Source: Haemophilus sp. CCUG 60358 (GTDB taxonomy: Bacteria; Pseudomonadota; Gammaproteobacteria; Enterobacterales; Pasteurellaceae). Taken from it: 64,000 bases of DNA. Position 1 is the stretch's first letter, and each line of letters opens with the position of its first letter. The translations under genes were made by a program, and so were the position numbers. This document shows, piece by piece, positions 45,048 through 54,673 of the stretch. The stretch lies in NCBI RefSeq assembly GCF_001679485.1, contig NZ_LZOZ01000019.1, forward strand, positions 152,581 to 216,580, in the 5' to 3' direction. The notes under the pieces were generated by a model. The model was not told the DNA's origin and searched no databases. It was given only the letters and a program-made list of their open reading frames with translations.

Positions 45048-45095
45048 AGTACGGTCAAAAGATCACAAATTAGATAATGTTAAGAGGAAGAAAAC

Positions 45096-45758
45096 ATGAG
45101 TCAAATTACACGCGAACAGATGCTTCAGGTATTCGAAAATCGCTGTTCAACACGTTATTACGATCCGAATAAAAAAATTAGCCAAGAAGATTTCGCGGCA
45201 ATTTTAGAATTTGCTCGTTTATCACCAAGCTCAGTCGGTTCTGAGCCATGGAAGTTCTTAGTTATTCAAAATAAAGCATTACGCGATAAGCTCAAACCTT
45301 TTAGCTGGGGCATGCAATATCAATTAGATGATTGCAGTCATTTAGTGATCATTCTTGCGAAGAAAAATGCTCGATATGACACGCCTTTCTTCCGTGATGT
45401 TGCGGTGCGTAGAGGTTTACAAGGCGAGCAATTAGAAAAAGCCTTGGAAAAATATAAAGGCTTACAAGAAGTTGAAATGAAAACCGCAGAAAGCGAGCGT
45501 GCATTATTTGACTGGACAAGCAAACAAACCTACATTGCATTAGCGAATATGCTAACTGGTGCTGCCGCTATCGGTGTAGATTCTTGCCCTATTGAAGGCT
45601 TTAACTACGATAAAATGAATGAAGTTTTAGCCGCTGAAGGTCTTTTTGATCCAAGTGAATGGGGGGTATCCGTGGCCGCAACATTTGGTTATCGCGCGAG
45701 AGACATTACCAAAAAATCTCGTCGACCAATTGAAGAAATCGTCACTTGGGTTGAATAA
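45096..45758 (+). CDS. NAD(P)H-dependent nitroreductase (NfsB-like)
   Basis: A 220-residue FMN-dependent nitroreductase-fold protein. FMN-binding segments NRCSTRYYDPNKKISQEDF and LARLSPSSVGSEPWKFLV near the N-terminus and GVSVAATFGYRARDI near the C-terminus are typical. It reduces quinones or nitro compounds; the natural substrate is unknown. Length equals that of the H. influenzae homologue HI_1278 as I recall it. AAGAGGAAG precedes ATG 45096. Confidence 0.93.
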   Translation: MSQITREQMLQVFENRCSTRYYDPNKKISQEDFAAILEFARLSPSSVGSEPWKFLVIQNKALRDKLKPFSWGMQYQLDDCSHLVIILAKKNARYDTPFFRDVAVRRGLQGEQLEKALEKYKGLQEVEMKTAESERALFDWTSKQTYIALANMLTGAAAIGVDSCPIEGFNYDKMNEVLAAEGLFDPSEWGVSVAATFGYRARDITKKSRRPIEEIVTWVE

Positions 45759-45774
45759 TCTATTTTCAAATAAA

Positions 45775-45798
45775 TGGGCAGCAAACGCTGCCCTTTTC
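45775..45798. terminator. Terminator between nitroreductase gene and zevB
   Basis: GGGCAGC-AAAC-GCTGCCC (45776-45793) followed by TTTTC on the plus strand; the convergent zevB ends at 45800 so it may serve both. Confidence 0.78.
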
Positions 45799-45799
45799 T

Positions 45800-46777
45800 T
45801 TATCCACCGAATAAGGCTGCACCACCTGTTACAGCCCCCATCGTGCCATATAACAAGCTTAGTGCAAAAAAGATCATCATTGCACCCGCAATACATTTGA
45901 TCATGGCTTCGCCTTTTTGATTAGAACCCGCTAAACCATACCAATGGCCTAAGCGAGTCGCGACATTTCTCGCATAGCGTACTAACGCTGCAAAAAGCGA
46001 AAGCATTAATCCTGTCCCCAAAGACATGGCAAAAGTAGCTAAAATTCCCCACCAATAAAGATCCAGCATATAAGCGAGAAAAAGCACAAAAATGGCGCCA
46101 CTACACGGTCGCATACCAATGGTTAAAATCACTAAGAGTTGAGATTTTAAATCACCCGATTGCTTAAGCTGTTGATCATTGGGTAGATGTTGATGTCCAC
46201 AACTACATTGCGCTTGGCTTGCTTTTCCTTGCTCATATCGAAATGGCGAAGCTGCTCCAATCTGTTTCGGTAATGATTGAATAGATGTGATACGAAAAGA
46301 TTGTTTTTTCTTCAAGCGTTTTAAACCTTGAGCAATCCAATAAAGTCCCAATAACAATAATAAAATGAGTGCGCTACGTTCCAGCCACAACTGACTAAGT
46401 TTAAAATATTTTGAGGAAAGATTAAGTATCACCACCACAATGGAGGTTGCTGCAACTGCGACAAAACCTTGCATGAGAGAGGAAAGCAAACTTAAGCGTA
46501 CGCTGGTTTTAAGCTGGCTTTCGTGAGTAGAAAGATAACCAGCGATAATAAATTTCCCATGTCCAGGGCCTAATGCATGTAATACACCATAAGAAAAGGC
46601 GGCAAAAATCAACCACAATCCAGCTGTAGATGAATGTGCTTGAATTTGGTGTAGATTTTCAGAAATCAGCTGATTAAAGGCTTTTTGCCAATCGGCTACT
46701 TGCACAAAAAGCCAAGGTAGCAAGGCGAAAATAATCGCTAATAAGCCGATAAAGAGTGCGGTCAATTTTAACTTCAT
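45800..46777 (-). CDS. zevB: ZevB, NicO/RcnA-type zinc uptake membrane protein
   Basis: A 325-residue polytopic protein with six or more membrane helices of the nickel/cobalt transporter (NicO) family. The conserved VLHALGPGHGKFIIAGYL (about residue 70) and GMRPCSGAIFVLFLAYML segments contain metal-binding residues, and a Cys/His-rich cytoplasmic loop CSCGHQHLPNDQ is seen. With the neighbouring DUF1007 protein it corresponds to the H. influenzae ZevAB system described for zinc acquisition. ATG 46777 is chosen; a GTG at 46789 overlapping zevA is the alternative. Confidence 0.88.
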   Translation of the reverse strand: MKLKLTALFIGLLAIIFALLPWLFVQVADWQKAFNQLISENLHQIQAHSSTAGLWLIFAAFSYGVLHALGPGHGKFIIAGYLSTHESQLKTSVRLSLLSSLMQGFVAVAATSIVVVILNLSSKYFKLSQLWLERSALILLLLLGLYWIAQGLKRLKKKQSFRITSIQSLPKQIGAASPFRYEQGKASQAQCSCGHQHLPNDQQLKQSGDLKSQLLVILTIGMRPCSGAIFVLFLAYMLDLYWWGILATFAMSLGTGLMLSLFAALVRYARNVATRLGHWYGLAGSNQKGEAMIKCIAGAMMIFFALSLLYGTMGAVTGGAALFGG

Positions 46778-46781
46778 TTTT

Positions 46782-47414
46782 TTATTCACATTTAATTTTT
46801 ACTTTCTGCGCAAACAATACACCAAGAGAATCATCTTCATTTTTTTGCGATTTATCCAATGATGAAGCATAGGATTTAATTTTTTCATCCACATTAGGTT
46901 CGAGCACTTCCCCTTTGCAGTTTGCAGGAAGTGCTGAAAAATCAACCGCTCTTTTACCTGTTTCTACATAACGCATTGCCACATAATAGGTGCTGTCATA
47001 AGTCATTAGCGTAAATTCATTATTTTGCAAAGTCTGTGGCTGAGCTAAAAGAAAATCAAAATAATACTCCACCTCATTTCCTTTAACACGCATGCCATAA
47101 TTTTCAGGCTGTTTTTTATATTTAATTTTGTGATTTTCTTTATCAAAGACATAACTAAAGTAATGTTCATTCACAACGTTTGCCATTACCTCATCAACTA
47201 ATTTCTGTTGAGCAGCCTTATCCCCTTTCGTCTGCATCATGTCATACAATACGGCTGAAGAGCTGGCTTCATCCAGTAACCATTGAGTCGAAAAACCAAT
47301 TAATTGATTATCTTTCACTAACGGTTTGGTTTGCATATCAATAAAGGCGTGAGGATGAGCAAGAACCGAAAAAGGAGAAATCAGCGATAATCCTAGGAGT
47401 AATTTTTTAAACAT
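46782..47414 (-). CDS. zevA: ZevA, periplasmic DUF1007 zinc-binding partner
   Basis: A 210-residue secreted protein. Signal peptide residues 1-19 (MFKKLLLGLSLISPFSVLA) are followed at once by HPHAFIDMQTKPLV, with histidines well placed to bind metal, a DUF1007 hallmark. The C-terminal half is beta-rich. It probably delivers zinc to ZevB. It is transcribed divergently from the candidate anaerobic small RNA and ettA. Confidence 0.9.
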   Translation of the reverse strand: MFKKLLLGLSLISPFSVLAHPHAFIDMQTKPLVKDNQLIGFSTQWLLDEASSSAVLYDMMQTKGDKAAQQKLVDEVMANVVNEHYFSYVFDKENHKIKYKKQPENYGMRVKGNEVEYYFDFLLAQPQTLQNNEFTLMTYDSTYYVAMRYVETGKRAVDFSALPANCKGEVLEPNVDEKIKSYASSLDKSQKNEDDSLGVLFAQKVKIKCE

Positions 47415-47524
47415 AAATAAGAATAAAGTGGGCTAAATAATTGAATAGACAGATTTTATCACAAGCAGTTCCTAATCAAAATCGAATAAAAATCGATCTA
47501 AACGTAAAAAATCCTGTGATTTTC

Positions 47525-47568
47525 TTGATTTGTATCAACAAATTATTCATTCGCATTTCCATTATAAC
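47525..47568 (+). promoter_or_regulatory. FNR-dependent promoter (perfect FNR box plus -10)
   Basis: TTGATTTGTATCAA at 47525-47538 matches TTGATNNNNATCAA exactly. A -10 TATAAC lies at 47563-47568 with no good -35, so initiation near 47574 puts the FNR box centre about 42 bases upstream, the class II activation position. Confidence 0.72.
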
Positions 47569-47573
47569 TGAAA

Positions 47574-47690
47574 TTTATGTACTATTTGCCTCGTCAAGTG
47601 ATTGCTTGATATTCATAAAGTTCCTAAATAAAATAATCATAAATATAGCTAAACTACTTTCCTACCACCCTATATGGGTGGTTTTTTTTG
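47574..47690 (+). ncRNA. Candidate FNR-activated small RNA (FnrS-like)
   Basis: A predicted ~116-nt transcript from the FNR-type promoter to the terminator ACCACCC-TATAT-GGGTGGT (47664-47682) with eight T. No gene on this strand precedes the terminator: zevA points the other way and ettA starts 72 bases later. No protein frame with ribosome site fits. The segment CGTCAAGTGAT (47592-47602) agrees, from memory, with the conserved CGUCAAGCGAU of E. coli FnrS, whose length (about 120 nt) and control (FNR) also match. FnrS represses mRNAs for aerobic enzymes during anaerobic growth. Confidence 0.7.
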
Positions 47691-47761
47691 CCTTTCAAAT
47701 AGCTTATTCCCTAAACATCAAGTAAAATAACCGCACTTTTATTCATAACATCGAGAAAATT

Positions 47762-49432
47762 ATGTCAACGCAATTTGTATATACGATGCACCGTGTCGGC
47801 AAAGTGGTGCCACCGAAGCGTCATATTTTGAAAGATATTTCTTTAAGCTTCTTCCCTGGTGCAAAAATCGGGGTTCTAGGCTTAAATGGTGCAGGTAAAT
47901 CAACCCTCTTACGCATTATGGCGGGCGTCGATAAAGAGTTCGAAGGTGAAGCTCGCCCACAACCGGGTATCAAAATTGGTTATCTTCCACAAGAACCAAA
48001 ACTTGATCCGCAACAAACTGTACGTGAAGCGGTAGAAGAAGCGGTTTCTGAAGTAAAAAATGCACTGACTCGTTTAGATGAAGTTTATGCGCTTTATGCG
48101 GATCCTGATGCAGATTTCGATAAACTAGCCGCAGAGCAAGCAAATCTTGAAGCAATTATTCAAGCGCATGATGGTCATAATTTAGATAACCAGTTAGAAC
48201 GTGCCGCAGATGCATTACGTTTACCAGATTGGGATGCCAAAATTGAGCATTTATCAGGGGGGGAACGTCGTCGTATCGCACTTTGTCGTTTATTACTCGA
48301 AAAACCAGACATGCTCTTATTAGACGAGCCAACCAACCACTTAGATGCGGAATCTGTGGCATGGTTAGAACGCTTCTTACATGACTACGAAGGTACTGTT
48401 GTAGCAATTACCCACGACCGTTACTTCTTAGATAACGTTGCGGGTTGGATCTTAGAGCTTGACCGTGGTGAAGGTATTCCTTGGGAAGGCAACTACTCTT
48501 CTTGGTTAGAGCAAAAAGAGAAACGTTTAGAACAAGAACAAGCAACTGAAAATGCGCGTCAAAAATCAATTGCGAAAGAGTTAGAATGGGTTCGTCAAAA
48601 TCCTAAAGGTCGCCAAGCGAAAAGCAAAGCACGTATGGCGCGCTTTGATGAATTAAACTCTGGCGAATATCAAAAACGTAACGAGACAAACGAACTCTTT
48701 ATTCCACCTGGTCCACGTTTAGGTGATAAAGTGATTGAGGTAGAACATCTCACTAAATCTTACGGTGATCGCACTTTAATTGATGATTTATCATTCAGCA
48801 TTCCAAAAGGGGCTATCGTGGGTATTATCGGAGCGAATGGTGCGGGTAAATCTACCCTATTCCGTATGCTTTCAGGTCAAGAACAACCGGATAGCGGCTC
48901 AATTACGATGGGTGAAACTGTGGTACTTGCCTCTGTCGATCAGTTCCGTGACTCAATGGATGATAAGAAAACTGTATGGGAAGAAGTGTCTAACGGACAA
49001 GATATTCTCACTATTGGTAACTTTGAAATTCCAAGCCGTGCGTATGTTGGACGCTTCAACTTCAAAGGCGTAGATCAACAAAAACGTGTGGGCGAATTAT
49101 CGGGTGGTGAACGTGGTCGTTTACACTTAGCTAAACTTCTACAACGTGGTGGTAACGTACTGTTATTGGACGAACCGACCAATGACTTAGACGTTGAAAC
49201 TTTACGTGCGTTAGAAAATGCGATTTTAGAATTCCCTGGTTGTGCAATGGTGATTTCCCATGACCGTTGGTTCTTAGACCGTATTGCAACTCATATTTTA
49301 GATTACGGTGATGAAGGTAAAGTGACGTTCTACGAAGGTAACTTCTCAGACTACGAAGAGTGGAAAAAGAAAACCTTAGGTGAAGCCGCAACACAACCAC
49401 ATCGTATTAAATATAAGCGTATTGCAAAATAA
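47762..49432 (+). CDS. ettA: Energy-dependent translational throttle protein
   Basis: A 556-residue ABC-F ATPase with two nucleotide-binding domains and no membrane segment. Domain 1: Walker A LGLNGAGKSTLL, signature HLSGGERRRIALC, Walker B MLLLDEPTNHLDAES. Domain 2: GANGAGKSTLFRML, ELSGGERGRLHLAK, LLLDEPTNDLDVET. The inter-domain arm, with EWVRQNPKGRQAKSKARMAR, is the tRNA-contacting P-site interaction motif. EttA binds the ribosomal E site and gates the first peptide bond according to ATP/ADP ratio. Confidence 0.96.
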   Translation: MSTQFVYTMHRVGKVVPPKRHILKDISLSFFPGAKIGVLGLNGAGKSTLLRIMAGVDKEFEGEARPQPGIKIGYLPQEPKLDPQQTVREAVEEAVSEVKNALTRLDEVYALYADPDADFDKLAAEQANLEAIIQAHDGHNLDNQLERAADALRLPDWDAKIEHLSGGERRRIALCRLLLEKPDMLLLDEPTNHLDAESVAWLERFLHDYEGTVVAITHDRYFLDNVAGWILELDRGEGIPWEGNYSSWLEQKEKRLEQEQATENARQKSIAKELEWVRQNPKGRQAKSKARMARFDELNSGEYQKRNETNELFIPPGPRLGDKVIEVEHLTKSYGDRTLIDDLSFSIPKGAIVGIIGANGAGKSTLFRMLSGQEQPDSGSITMGETVVLASVDQFRDSMDDKKTVWEEVSNGQDILTIGNFEIPSRAYVGRFNFKGVDQQKRVGELSGGERGRLHLAKLLQRGGNVLLLDEPTNDLDVETLRALENAILEFPGCAMVISHDRWFLDRIATHILDYGDEGKVTFYEGNFSDYEEWKKKTLGEAATQPHRIKYKRIAK

Positions 49433-49437
49433 GAAAT

Positions 49438-49468
49438 TAAAGTGCGGTCACTTTTGACCGCACTTTCC
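49438..49468 (+). terminator. ettA terminator, inverted uptake-signal pair
   Basis: AAAGTGCGGTCA and TGACCGCACTTT surround CTTT just after ettA, followed by CCTTTT. Confidence 0.75.
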
Positions 49469-49487
49469 TTTTACATCTGGAGTGATT

Positions 49488-49844
49488 ATGTTAGTTTATT
49501 TGCACATTGTTTGTGCATTTTTAAGTTTAGGATTATTAATTATCCGTGGGGGAATGCAATTAAGTGGGAAAGATTGGCGAGCAATTAAACTGCTAAAAAT
49601 TTTACCGCACTTAGTTGACACACTTTTAATTGCGAGTGGCTTAACGATTTTCTTCTTGGTCGGTTATCAGTTACAAAGCTGGCTTATTATGAAAATTATC
49701 ATGCTTATGCTTTATATCTTCTTCTCGGCTAAATATTTTAGTCGCAAAGCTACAAATCCAAATAATGTATTTCTGGCATTTGCTGTATTAAGTTTCTTGG
49801 GTGCAATTTTCTTTGCTTACCAACCAGACTTCATGGAAAGTTAA
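49488..49844 (+). CDS. SirB2-family membrane protein
   Basis: A 118-residue protein with four hydrophobic segments (YLHIVCAFLSLGLLIIRGGM; TLLIASGLTIFFLVGYQL; IIMLMLYIFFSAKYFSR; FLAFAVLSFLGAIFFAYQ), matching the SirB2/YchQ family of unknown function. ATG 49488 with TGGAG seven bases upstream is preferred over the GTG at 49482. It stands alone between two terminators. Confidence 0.85.
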   Translation: MLVYLHIVCAFLSLGLLIIRGGMQLSGKDWRAIKLLKILPHLVDTLLIASGLTIFFLVGYQLQSWLIMKIIMLMLYIFFSAKYFSRKATNPNNVFLAFAVLSFLGAIFFAYQPDFMES

Positions 49845-49850
49845 TCATAA

Positions 49851-49884
49851 AAAAATCCATCTTCAATTGAAGATGGATTTTTTA
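49851..49884. terminator. Bidirectional terminator between sirB2-like gene and yciH
   Basis: AAAATCCATCTTC-AATT-GAAGATGGATTTT (49853-49882) with A-runs and T-runs outside, shared by convergent genes. Confidence 0.85.
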
Positions 49885-49891
49885 TTTTATC

Positions 49892-50212
49892 TTAACCACC
49901 GGCTAACTTTACTTTAAACCCTTTTTGTTCTAAAAGTTGTTTTAGTAAATCACGTTTTTCGCCTTGAATCTCAATATTGCCGTCCTTGACTGAGCCACCA
50001 CAACCACACCGCTTTTTAAGTTCAGCCGCTAACTTTTTCAATTCATCATCAGCTAAATCTAGCCCTGTAATCACTGAAACGCCTGCGCCTTTTCGACCAC
50101 TCGTTTGTTTTTGGATGCGAACCACTCCATCACCTTTAGGGCGTTGTATTGGCTGCTTTTGCTCTTTAATTCGACCAACTTCGGTAGAATAAACTAAAGT
50201 ACTCTCTGTCAT
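49892..50212 (-). CDS. yciH: SUI1/eIF1-like translation factor YciH
   Basis: A 106-residue SUI1-domain protein. GDGVVRIQKQTSGRKGAGVS, LKKLAAELKKRCGCGGSVKD and KRDLLKQLLEQKGFKVKLAGG are characteristic. It is related to eIF1 and in E. coli affects initiation fidelity and stress translation. ATG 50212 (MTESTLVYST) is the family start; the longer frame extends into pyrF. It lies one base after the pyrF stop, the last gene of a leftward cluster. Confidence 0.95.
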   Translation of the reverse strand: MTESTLVYSTEVGRIKEQKQPIQRPKGDGVVRIQKQTSGRKGAGVSVITGLDLADDELKKLAAELKKRCGCGGSVKDGNIEIQGEKRDLLKQLLEQKGFKVKLAGG

Positions 50213-50213
50213 A

Positions 50214-50906
50214 TTACAAAAGAGATGAATTAATTGAGCGAAGCACTTCTGCTGGATTTTCAGCTTGCGTAATTGGACGACCAATCACCAAATAATCAGA
50301 ACCAGAACGAATAGCCGCAGCAGGAGTCATAACGCGACGTTGATCACCAAAATCACTTCCAATTGGGCGAATCCCCGGTGTGACTAATTTAAAATCAGGA
50401 CCACAAGCATTACGTAAAATCTCCACTTCTTGTGGTGAACAAACGACGCCATCTAATCCCGCTCGCTGGGTTAAATGTGCAAGACGTAAAACATGCTCAA
50501 GTGGTGAAGAGTTAATACCGATTTGTAATAAATCCAAATCCTCCATACTGGTCAATACGGTTACTGCAATTAATAACGGTGCATCTTTTCCATAAGGCTC
50601 GAGAATTTTCTTCGCCTCTTCCATCATTTTCAGACCACCGCTAGCATGGACATCAACCATCCATACCCCTAAATCAGCCGCAGAACGCACCGCTCTTGCC
50701 ACAGTATTCGGAATATCATGAAATTTAAGATCGAGGAAAACATCAAATTGACGCTCGTGTAATTGCTTAACGAAATTTGTTCCCAGTGTGGTAAACATTT
50801 CTTTACCCACTTTTAAACGGCATAAGCTTGGATCAATTTGATCCACGAGGGATAGCGCTTGCGCTTCCGTTTCGTAATCTAATGCAACGATTACTTTGCT
50901 ATTCAT
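50214..50906 (-). CDS. pyrF: Orotidine-5'-phosphate decarboxylase
   Basis: A 230-residue TIM-barrel enzyme converting OMP to UMP. The catalytic [11 protein letters not shown] is at about residue 60 and the phosphate-binding LVTPGIRP and [11 protein letters not shown] are near the C-terminus. It lies between lapB and yciH in one leftward cluster. Confidence 0.97.
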   Translation of the reverse strand: MNSKVIVALDYETEAQALSLVDQIDPSLCRLKVGKEMFTTLGTNFVKQLHERQFDVFLDLKFHDIPNTVARAVRSAADLGVWMVDVHASGGLKMMEEAKKILEPYGKDAPLLIAVTVLTSMEDLDLLQIGINSSPLEHVLRLAHLTQRAGLDGVVCSPQEVEILRNACGPDFKLVTPGIRPIGSDFGDQRRVMTPAAAIRSGSDYLVIGRPITQAENPAEVLRSINSSLL

Positions 50907-50927
50907 AATTTTACCTCACTGTGTCAA

Positions 50928-52106
50928 TTAATTATGTTCTGGTTTGATGGATTCCCACTGTTTACAAGAAGGACAATTCCACATTAATTTATGGGTTTGA
51001 TAACCACAATTTGAGCAACGATAACCAAAGCCTTGCTTAATTCTCTCACCGACCATTTTATGTAGCAAAATTAAGCTTTCTTTACCTCGCCCTTCCTCTG
51101 CATCATCAATTTGGAATTGAATAAAGCGGTGGAAAATAGATGTACTTGGATGTTTGGTAAGTTGTTGATAAAGTTTTGATTGTGCAGCACTCTTACCATC
51201 TTTCTCTTCAATCACGCTTGCTAACATTAAATCGACTTTAGTATTGTTAACCTGCTGGCTAGCTCGAATCAAGAATAACTCAAAGTTATCTCTCTCTCCT
51301 AATTCATCATAACAATATTTGAGCGTTTTCAGCACTTCACCAATATAAATTGGATTTTGATTAAGAATATTCTCTAAAAAATGAATGGCTTGACGATAGT
51401 TTTTATTAGCCATTTCTAAATCAGCAAGCAGCATTGATGCTCTCACACTGGTTGGAGATACATTCAGCGCTTTTTGTAAAATACTGCGTTTTTCGACCGC
51501 ACTTTCAAGTTCACCGCTTAAGGCATATTCACAATAACATTGCGCTAATTCCACATTATTTTCTTTAGGTGAGATCTTAGCAAGCTTCTCTGCGATATTA
51601 ACGGCTTTTTTCCATTCTTTTGTTTTTTGATAAATCACCAAAAGCTGTTGAAGTGCATTTTCTGCAAACTCTGGCTCATCTACCATAATAATATAAAGGG
51701 CTTCAGCGCGGTCATAAAAACCGACTGTCATGAAATCTTTGGCAAGTTGCTGTTTAGCTAATAATTTTTGTTCGAAAGAATAATTGGGACTACGATCGAG
51801 TGCTTGATGGATCCGCAAAGCACGATCCACTTCACCTCGAGAACGGAAAAGATTACCGAGCGTTAACTCTGCTTCAAATTGTGAGTTGCTTTCAATTTCA
51901 TTTTCTGTTTCTTGTTTTTGCAACATATCAAGAAACAAATCAACGGCTTTATCCGTTTGATTAGAAAGCAAAAAATTGACCCCCGTGACATAATCACGGG
52001 AGAGTTTATTACTAATATCTTCCTGATCTTTCTTGGCACTCCGATGCCCCATATACCAACCATAAGCGGCGGCTATTGGCAGAAGCAGAAAGAGTAATTC
52101 AAGCAT
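50928..52106 (-). CDS. lapB: LPS assembly protein LapB (YciM)
   Basis: A 392-residue inner-membrane-anchored protein. A short N-terminal transmembrane helix (LLFLLLPIAAAYGWYMGHRS) is followed by about nine TPR-like helical repeats (from YVTGVNFLLSNQTDKAVDLF) and a C-terminal rubredoxin-type metal site (CSNCGYQ ... CPSC). LapB guides FtsH-dependent LpxC turnover and so controls LPS synthesis. Its start overlaps the lapA stop. Confidence 0.95.
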   Translation of the reverse strand: MLELLFLLLPIAAAYGWYMGHRSAKKDQEDISNKLSRDYVTGVNFLLSNQTDKAVDLFLDMLQKQETENEIESNSQFEAELTLGNLFRSRGEVDRALRIHQALDRSPNYSFEQKLLAKQQLAKDFMTVGFYDRAEALYIIMVDEPEFAENALQQLLVIYQKTKEWKKAVNIAEKLAKISPKENNVELAQCYCEYALSGELESAVEKRSILQKALNVSPTSVRASMLLADLEMANKNYRQAIHFLENILNQNPIYIGEVLKTLKYCYDELGERDNFELFLIRASQQVNNTKVDLMLASVIEEKDGKSAAQSKLYQQLTKHPSTSIFHRFIQFQIDDAEEGRGKESLILLHKMVGERIKQGFGYRCSNCGYQTHKLMWNCPSCKQWESIKPEHN

Positions 52107-52399
52107 TATACTGCCTTATCGCGAGTAGTCGTTAATTCGTTAATTTGTAATGTTTGACGTTTAACTTGACGCGCTAACGACATATTTTTGAATTTTAATT
52201 TTAAGTAGAAGAATCCAGTAATTAACCAACCTAAAATTAATCCAAAACCAAATAAAATCGCAACTAGCGTTGAAAGTTGGAATTGGCTTTCAGCAACAAT
52301 GTAGTTAAAGGTGATTACTTGATCATTATTCGCCCCTATAGTTACCGCAACGATTACGATAGCTAGCACAATAATGAGTCCGAGAATATATTTAATCAT
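52106..52399 (-). CDS. lapA: Lipopolysaccharide assembly protein A
   Basis: A 97-residue DUF1049 protein with two membrane helices (ILGLIIVLAIVIVAVTIGAN; LVAILFGFGLILGWLITGFF) and a cytoplasmic helical tail. It acts with LapB in LPS assembly. ATG 52399 with AAGGAG six bases upstream is used; a GTG directly before it is less likely. Coupled to lapB by one-base overlap. Confidence 0.93.
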   Translation of the reverse strand: MIKYILGLIIVLAIVIVAVTIGANNDQVITFNYIVAESQFQLSTLVAILFGFGLILGWLITGFFYLKLKFKNMSLARQVKRQTLQINELTTTRDKAV

Positions 52400-52445
52400 C
52401 ACAATCTCCTTGTTAAGAATAGTTTCATTATGCCAAAATTTGTAA

Positions 52446-52472
52446 TAAAAAACGACACCTAAGTGTCGTTTT
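52446..52472 (-). terminator. ihfB terminator
   Basis: AACGACAC-CTAA-GTGTCGTT (52451-52470) followed by TTTTTTATT on the minus strand. Confidence 0.82.
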
Positions 52473-52491
52473 ATTGATATCGATTGAATGT

Positions 52492-52776
52492 TTAAGCAAA
52501 AACATTTACGCGATCTTTTAATTCTTTACCTGCTTTAAAGTGCGGTACAGATTTAGCATCTAATTTTACAGAATCACCGGTTTTAGGATTACGGCCCACT
52601 CGCGGTTGACGATGGTGTAAAGAGAAGCTACCAAAACCACGCACTTCAATACGATTCCCCTCTTCTAAAGATTGTACAATGAGTTCAAGAATATCCTTTA
52701 CAATACCTTCTACTTCTTTTGCGGATAAAGTTGGGTGCTTTGTTGATAGATTTTCAATTAGTTCAGATTTAGTCAT
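52492..52776 (-). CDS. ihfB: Integration host factor beta subunit
   Basis: A 94-residue HU/IHF-family DNA-bending protein ([40 protein letters not shown] with the DNA-intercalating proline; [20 protein letters not shown]). It forms a heterodimer with IhfA. The ATG at 52776 follows GGAGAG at correct spacing; the TTG two codons upstream is rejected. The neighbouring element may need IHF for integration. Confidence 0.96.
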   Translation of the reverse strand: MTKSELIENLSTKHPTLSAKEVEGIVKDILELIVQSLEEGNRIEVRGFGSFSLHHRQPRVGRNPKTGDSVKLDAKSVPHFKAGKELKDRVNVFA

Positions 52777-52884
52777 CGTCAACTCTCCTTTAAATTTATA
52801 CTTAAACTTGTTATTAAGACTTACAGGTAATGCATTAGTTCATAATAAATTACCGCTAAATCCTTGTAAATTATAGCCGGTAAT

Positions 52885-52916
52885 AATAAGGCTGAGTCCA
52901 TGACCCAGCCTTATTC
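52885..52916 (-). terminator. rpsA terminator-like hairpin
   Basis: AATAAGGCTG and CAGCCTTATT pair around an interrupted loop, 12 bases after rpsA. The T-tail is weak, so it may also stabilise the mRNA end. Confidence 0.6.
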
Positions 52917-52927
52917 ATGTGAATTAA

Positions 52928-54577
52928 TTATTCACCTTTAGCTGCTTTGAAAGCTTCAGCCATTGCGTTTGGAATAGCAACATCTTCTTGTTTGTTATTC
53001 GCGTTTGCAACTGCAACTGCTTCTTCAGCTTGATCTTTCGCTTTTACAGATAAGTGAACGATACGTGCTTTACGATCAACACCAGTGTATTTCGCTTCAA
53101 CTACATCGCCTGCTGCAACTTCGTTTGTTAAGTCTGCTGCACGGATATAACCTTCAACGCCACCTGCTAATTCAACTTTAGCACCTTTAGCGTCAGCTTC
53201 AACAACAGTTGCAGAAATTACTGCACCTTTTTTGTTGATAGCTACGAAGTTGTTGAATGGATCATCTTCAAGTTGTTTGATACCTAAAGAAATACGTTCT
53301 TTCACTGCATCTACTGCTAATACTACTGCAGAAACTTCGTCACCTTTTTTGTAGTTACGAACTGCTTCTTCACCTGCAACATTCCAAGAAATGTCAGATA
53401 AGTGAACTAAACCGTCGATACCACCTTCAAGACCGATAAAGATACCGAAATCAGTGATTGATTTAATTTTACCAGTAACTTTGTCGCCTTTGTTGTGAGT
53501 TTCAGCGAATTGAGTCCATGGGTTAGGTTTGCATTGTTTTAAACCTAAAGAAATACGACGACGTTCTTCGTCAACTTCTAACACCATTACTTCAACTGTA
53601 TCGCCAAGGCTTACAACTTTAGATGGGTGGATGTTTTTGTTAGTCCAATCCATTTCAGAAACGTGAACTAAACCTTCAACGCCATCTAAGATTTCAACGA
53701 AACAGCCGTAGTCTGTTAAGTTAGTTACTTTACCAGTTAATTTGCTGTTTACTGGGTGGTTTTCAGCGATAGCAACCCACGGGTCTTGACCTAATTGTTT
53801 TAAGCCTAAAGATACGCGAGTACGATCTTTGTCAAATTTTAATACTTTAACAGTTACTTCGTCGCCTACATTCACGATTTCGCTTGGGTGTTTAACACGT
53901 TTCCAAGCCATATCAGTGATGTGTAATAAACCGTCAACGCCACCTAAATCTACGAATGCACCGTAGTCAGTTAAGTTTTTAACGATACCTTTAACTTCTG
54001 AACCTTCAGCTAGGTTCTCAAGGATTTGTTCACGTTCTTGGCTGTTTTCAGATTCGATCACTGCACGACGAGAAACAACAACGTTGTTACGTTTTTGATC
54101 TAATTTGATTACTTTGAATTCTAATTCTTTACCAAGCAGGTGATCCGCTTCACGTGCTGGACGTGTATCAACTAATGAACCTGGTAAGAATGCACGAACA
54201 CCGTTTAACTCAACTGTGAAACCGCCTTTCACTTTACCGTTGATTAAACCGATAACGGTCGCTTTTTCTTCGTAAGCTTTTTCTAATTCAATCCAAGATT
54301 CGTGACGAACTGCTTTCTCACGAGAAAGTTTAGTTTCGCCGTAACCATCTTCAACTGCATCTAAAGCTACGTTTACTGTGTCGCCAACTTTAACTTCAAG
54401 TTCACCTTGAGCGTTTTGGAATTCAGCAACAGGAATTGCAGATTCAGATTTTAAGCCTGCATCAACAAGTACAAAGCCTTTTTGAATAGCAACAACAGTA
54501 CCGCTAACGATTGAACCTTGACGGGTTTCAAGGCCTTTTAATGATTCTTCAAAGAGTTGAGCAAAAGATTCTGACAT
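52928..54577 (-). CDS. rpsA: 30S ribosomal protein S1
   Basis: A 549-residue protein with six S1 RNA-binding repeats; characteristic repeats include [40 protein letters not shown] and [20 protein letters not shown]. It captures mRNA on the 30S subunit. Upstream of it is cmk and downstream ihfB, the conserved cmk-rpsA-ihfB arrangement. Confidence 0.97.
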   Translation of the reverse strand: MSESFAQLFEESLKGLETRQGSIVSGTVVAIQKGFVLVDAGLKSESAIPVAEFQNAQGELEVKVGDTVNVALDAVEDGYGETKLSREKAVRHESWIELEKAYEEKATVIGLINGKVKGGFTVELNGVRAFLPGSLVDTRPAREADHLLGKELEFKVIKLDQKRNNVVVSRRAVIESENSQEREQILENLAEGSEVKGIVKNLTDYGAFVDLGGVDGLLHITDMAWKRVKHPSEIVNVGDEVTVKVLKFDKDRTRVSLGLKQLGQDPWVAIAENHPVNSKLTGKVTNLTDYGCFVEILDGVEGLVHVSEMDWTNKNIHPSKVVSLGDTVEVMVLEVDEERRRISLGLKQCKPNPWTQFAETHNKGDKVTGKIKSITDFGIFIGLEGGIDGLVHLSDISWNVAGEEAVRNYKKGDEVSAVVLAVDAVKERISLGIKQLEDDPFNNFVAINKKGAVISATVVEADAKGAKVELAGGVEGYIRAADLTNEVAAGDVVEAKYTGVDRKARIVHLSVKAKDQAEEAVAVANANNKQEDVAIPNAMAEAFKAAKGE

Positions 54578-54673
54578 ATAAATAATCTTCTTAATTTAAG
54601 TTAATAACATCCACATTAAGATCCATAAAATGCGGGGTTGAGGATAAATGTCTATTCTTCCTTGAATAAACAG

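Noticed and set aside
44168..45896. Antisense frames opposite the glycan and nitroreductase genes
   Set aside because: They are shadows of well-supported genes; products have compositional bias and no recognisable domain.
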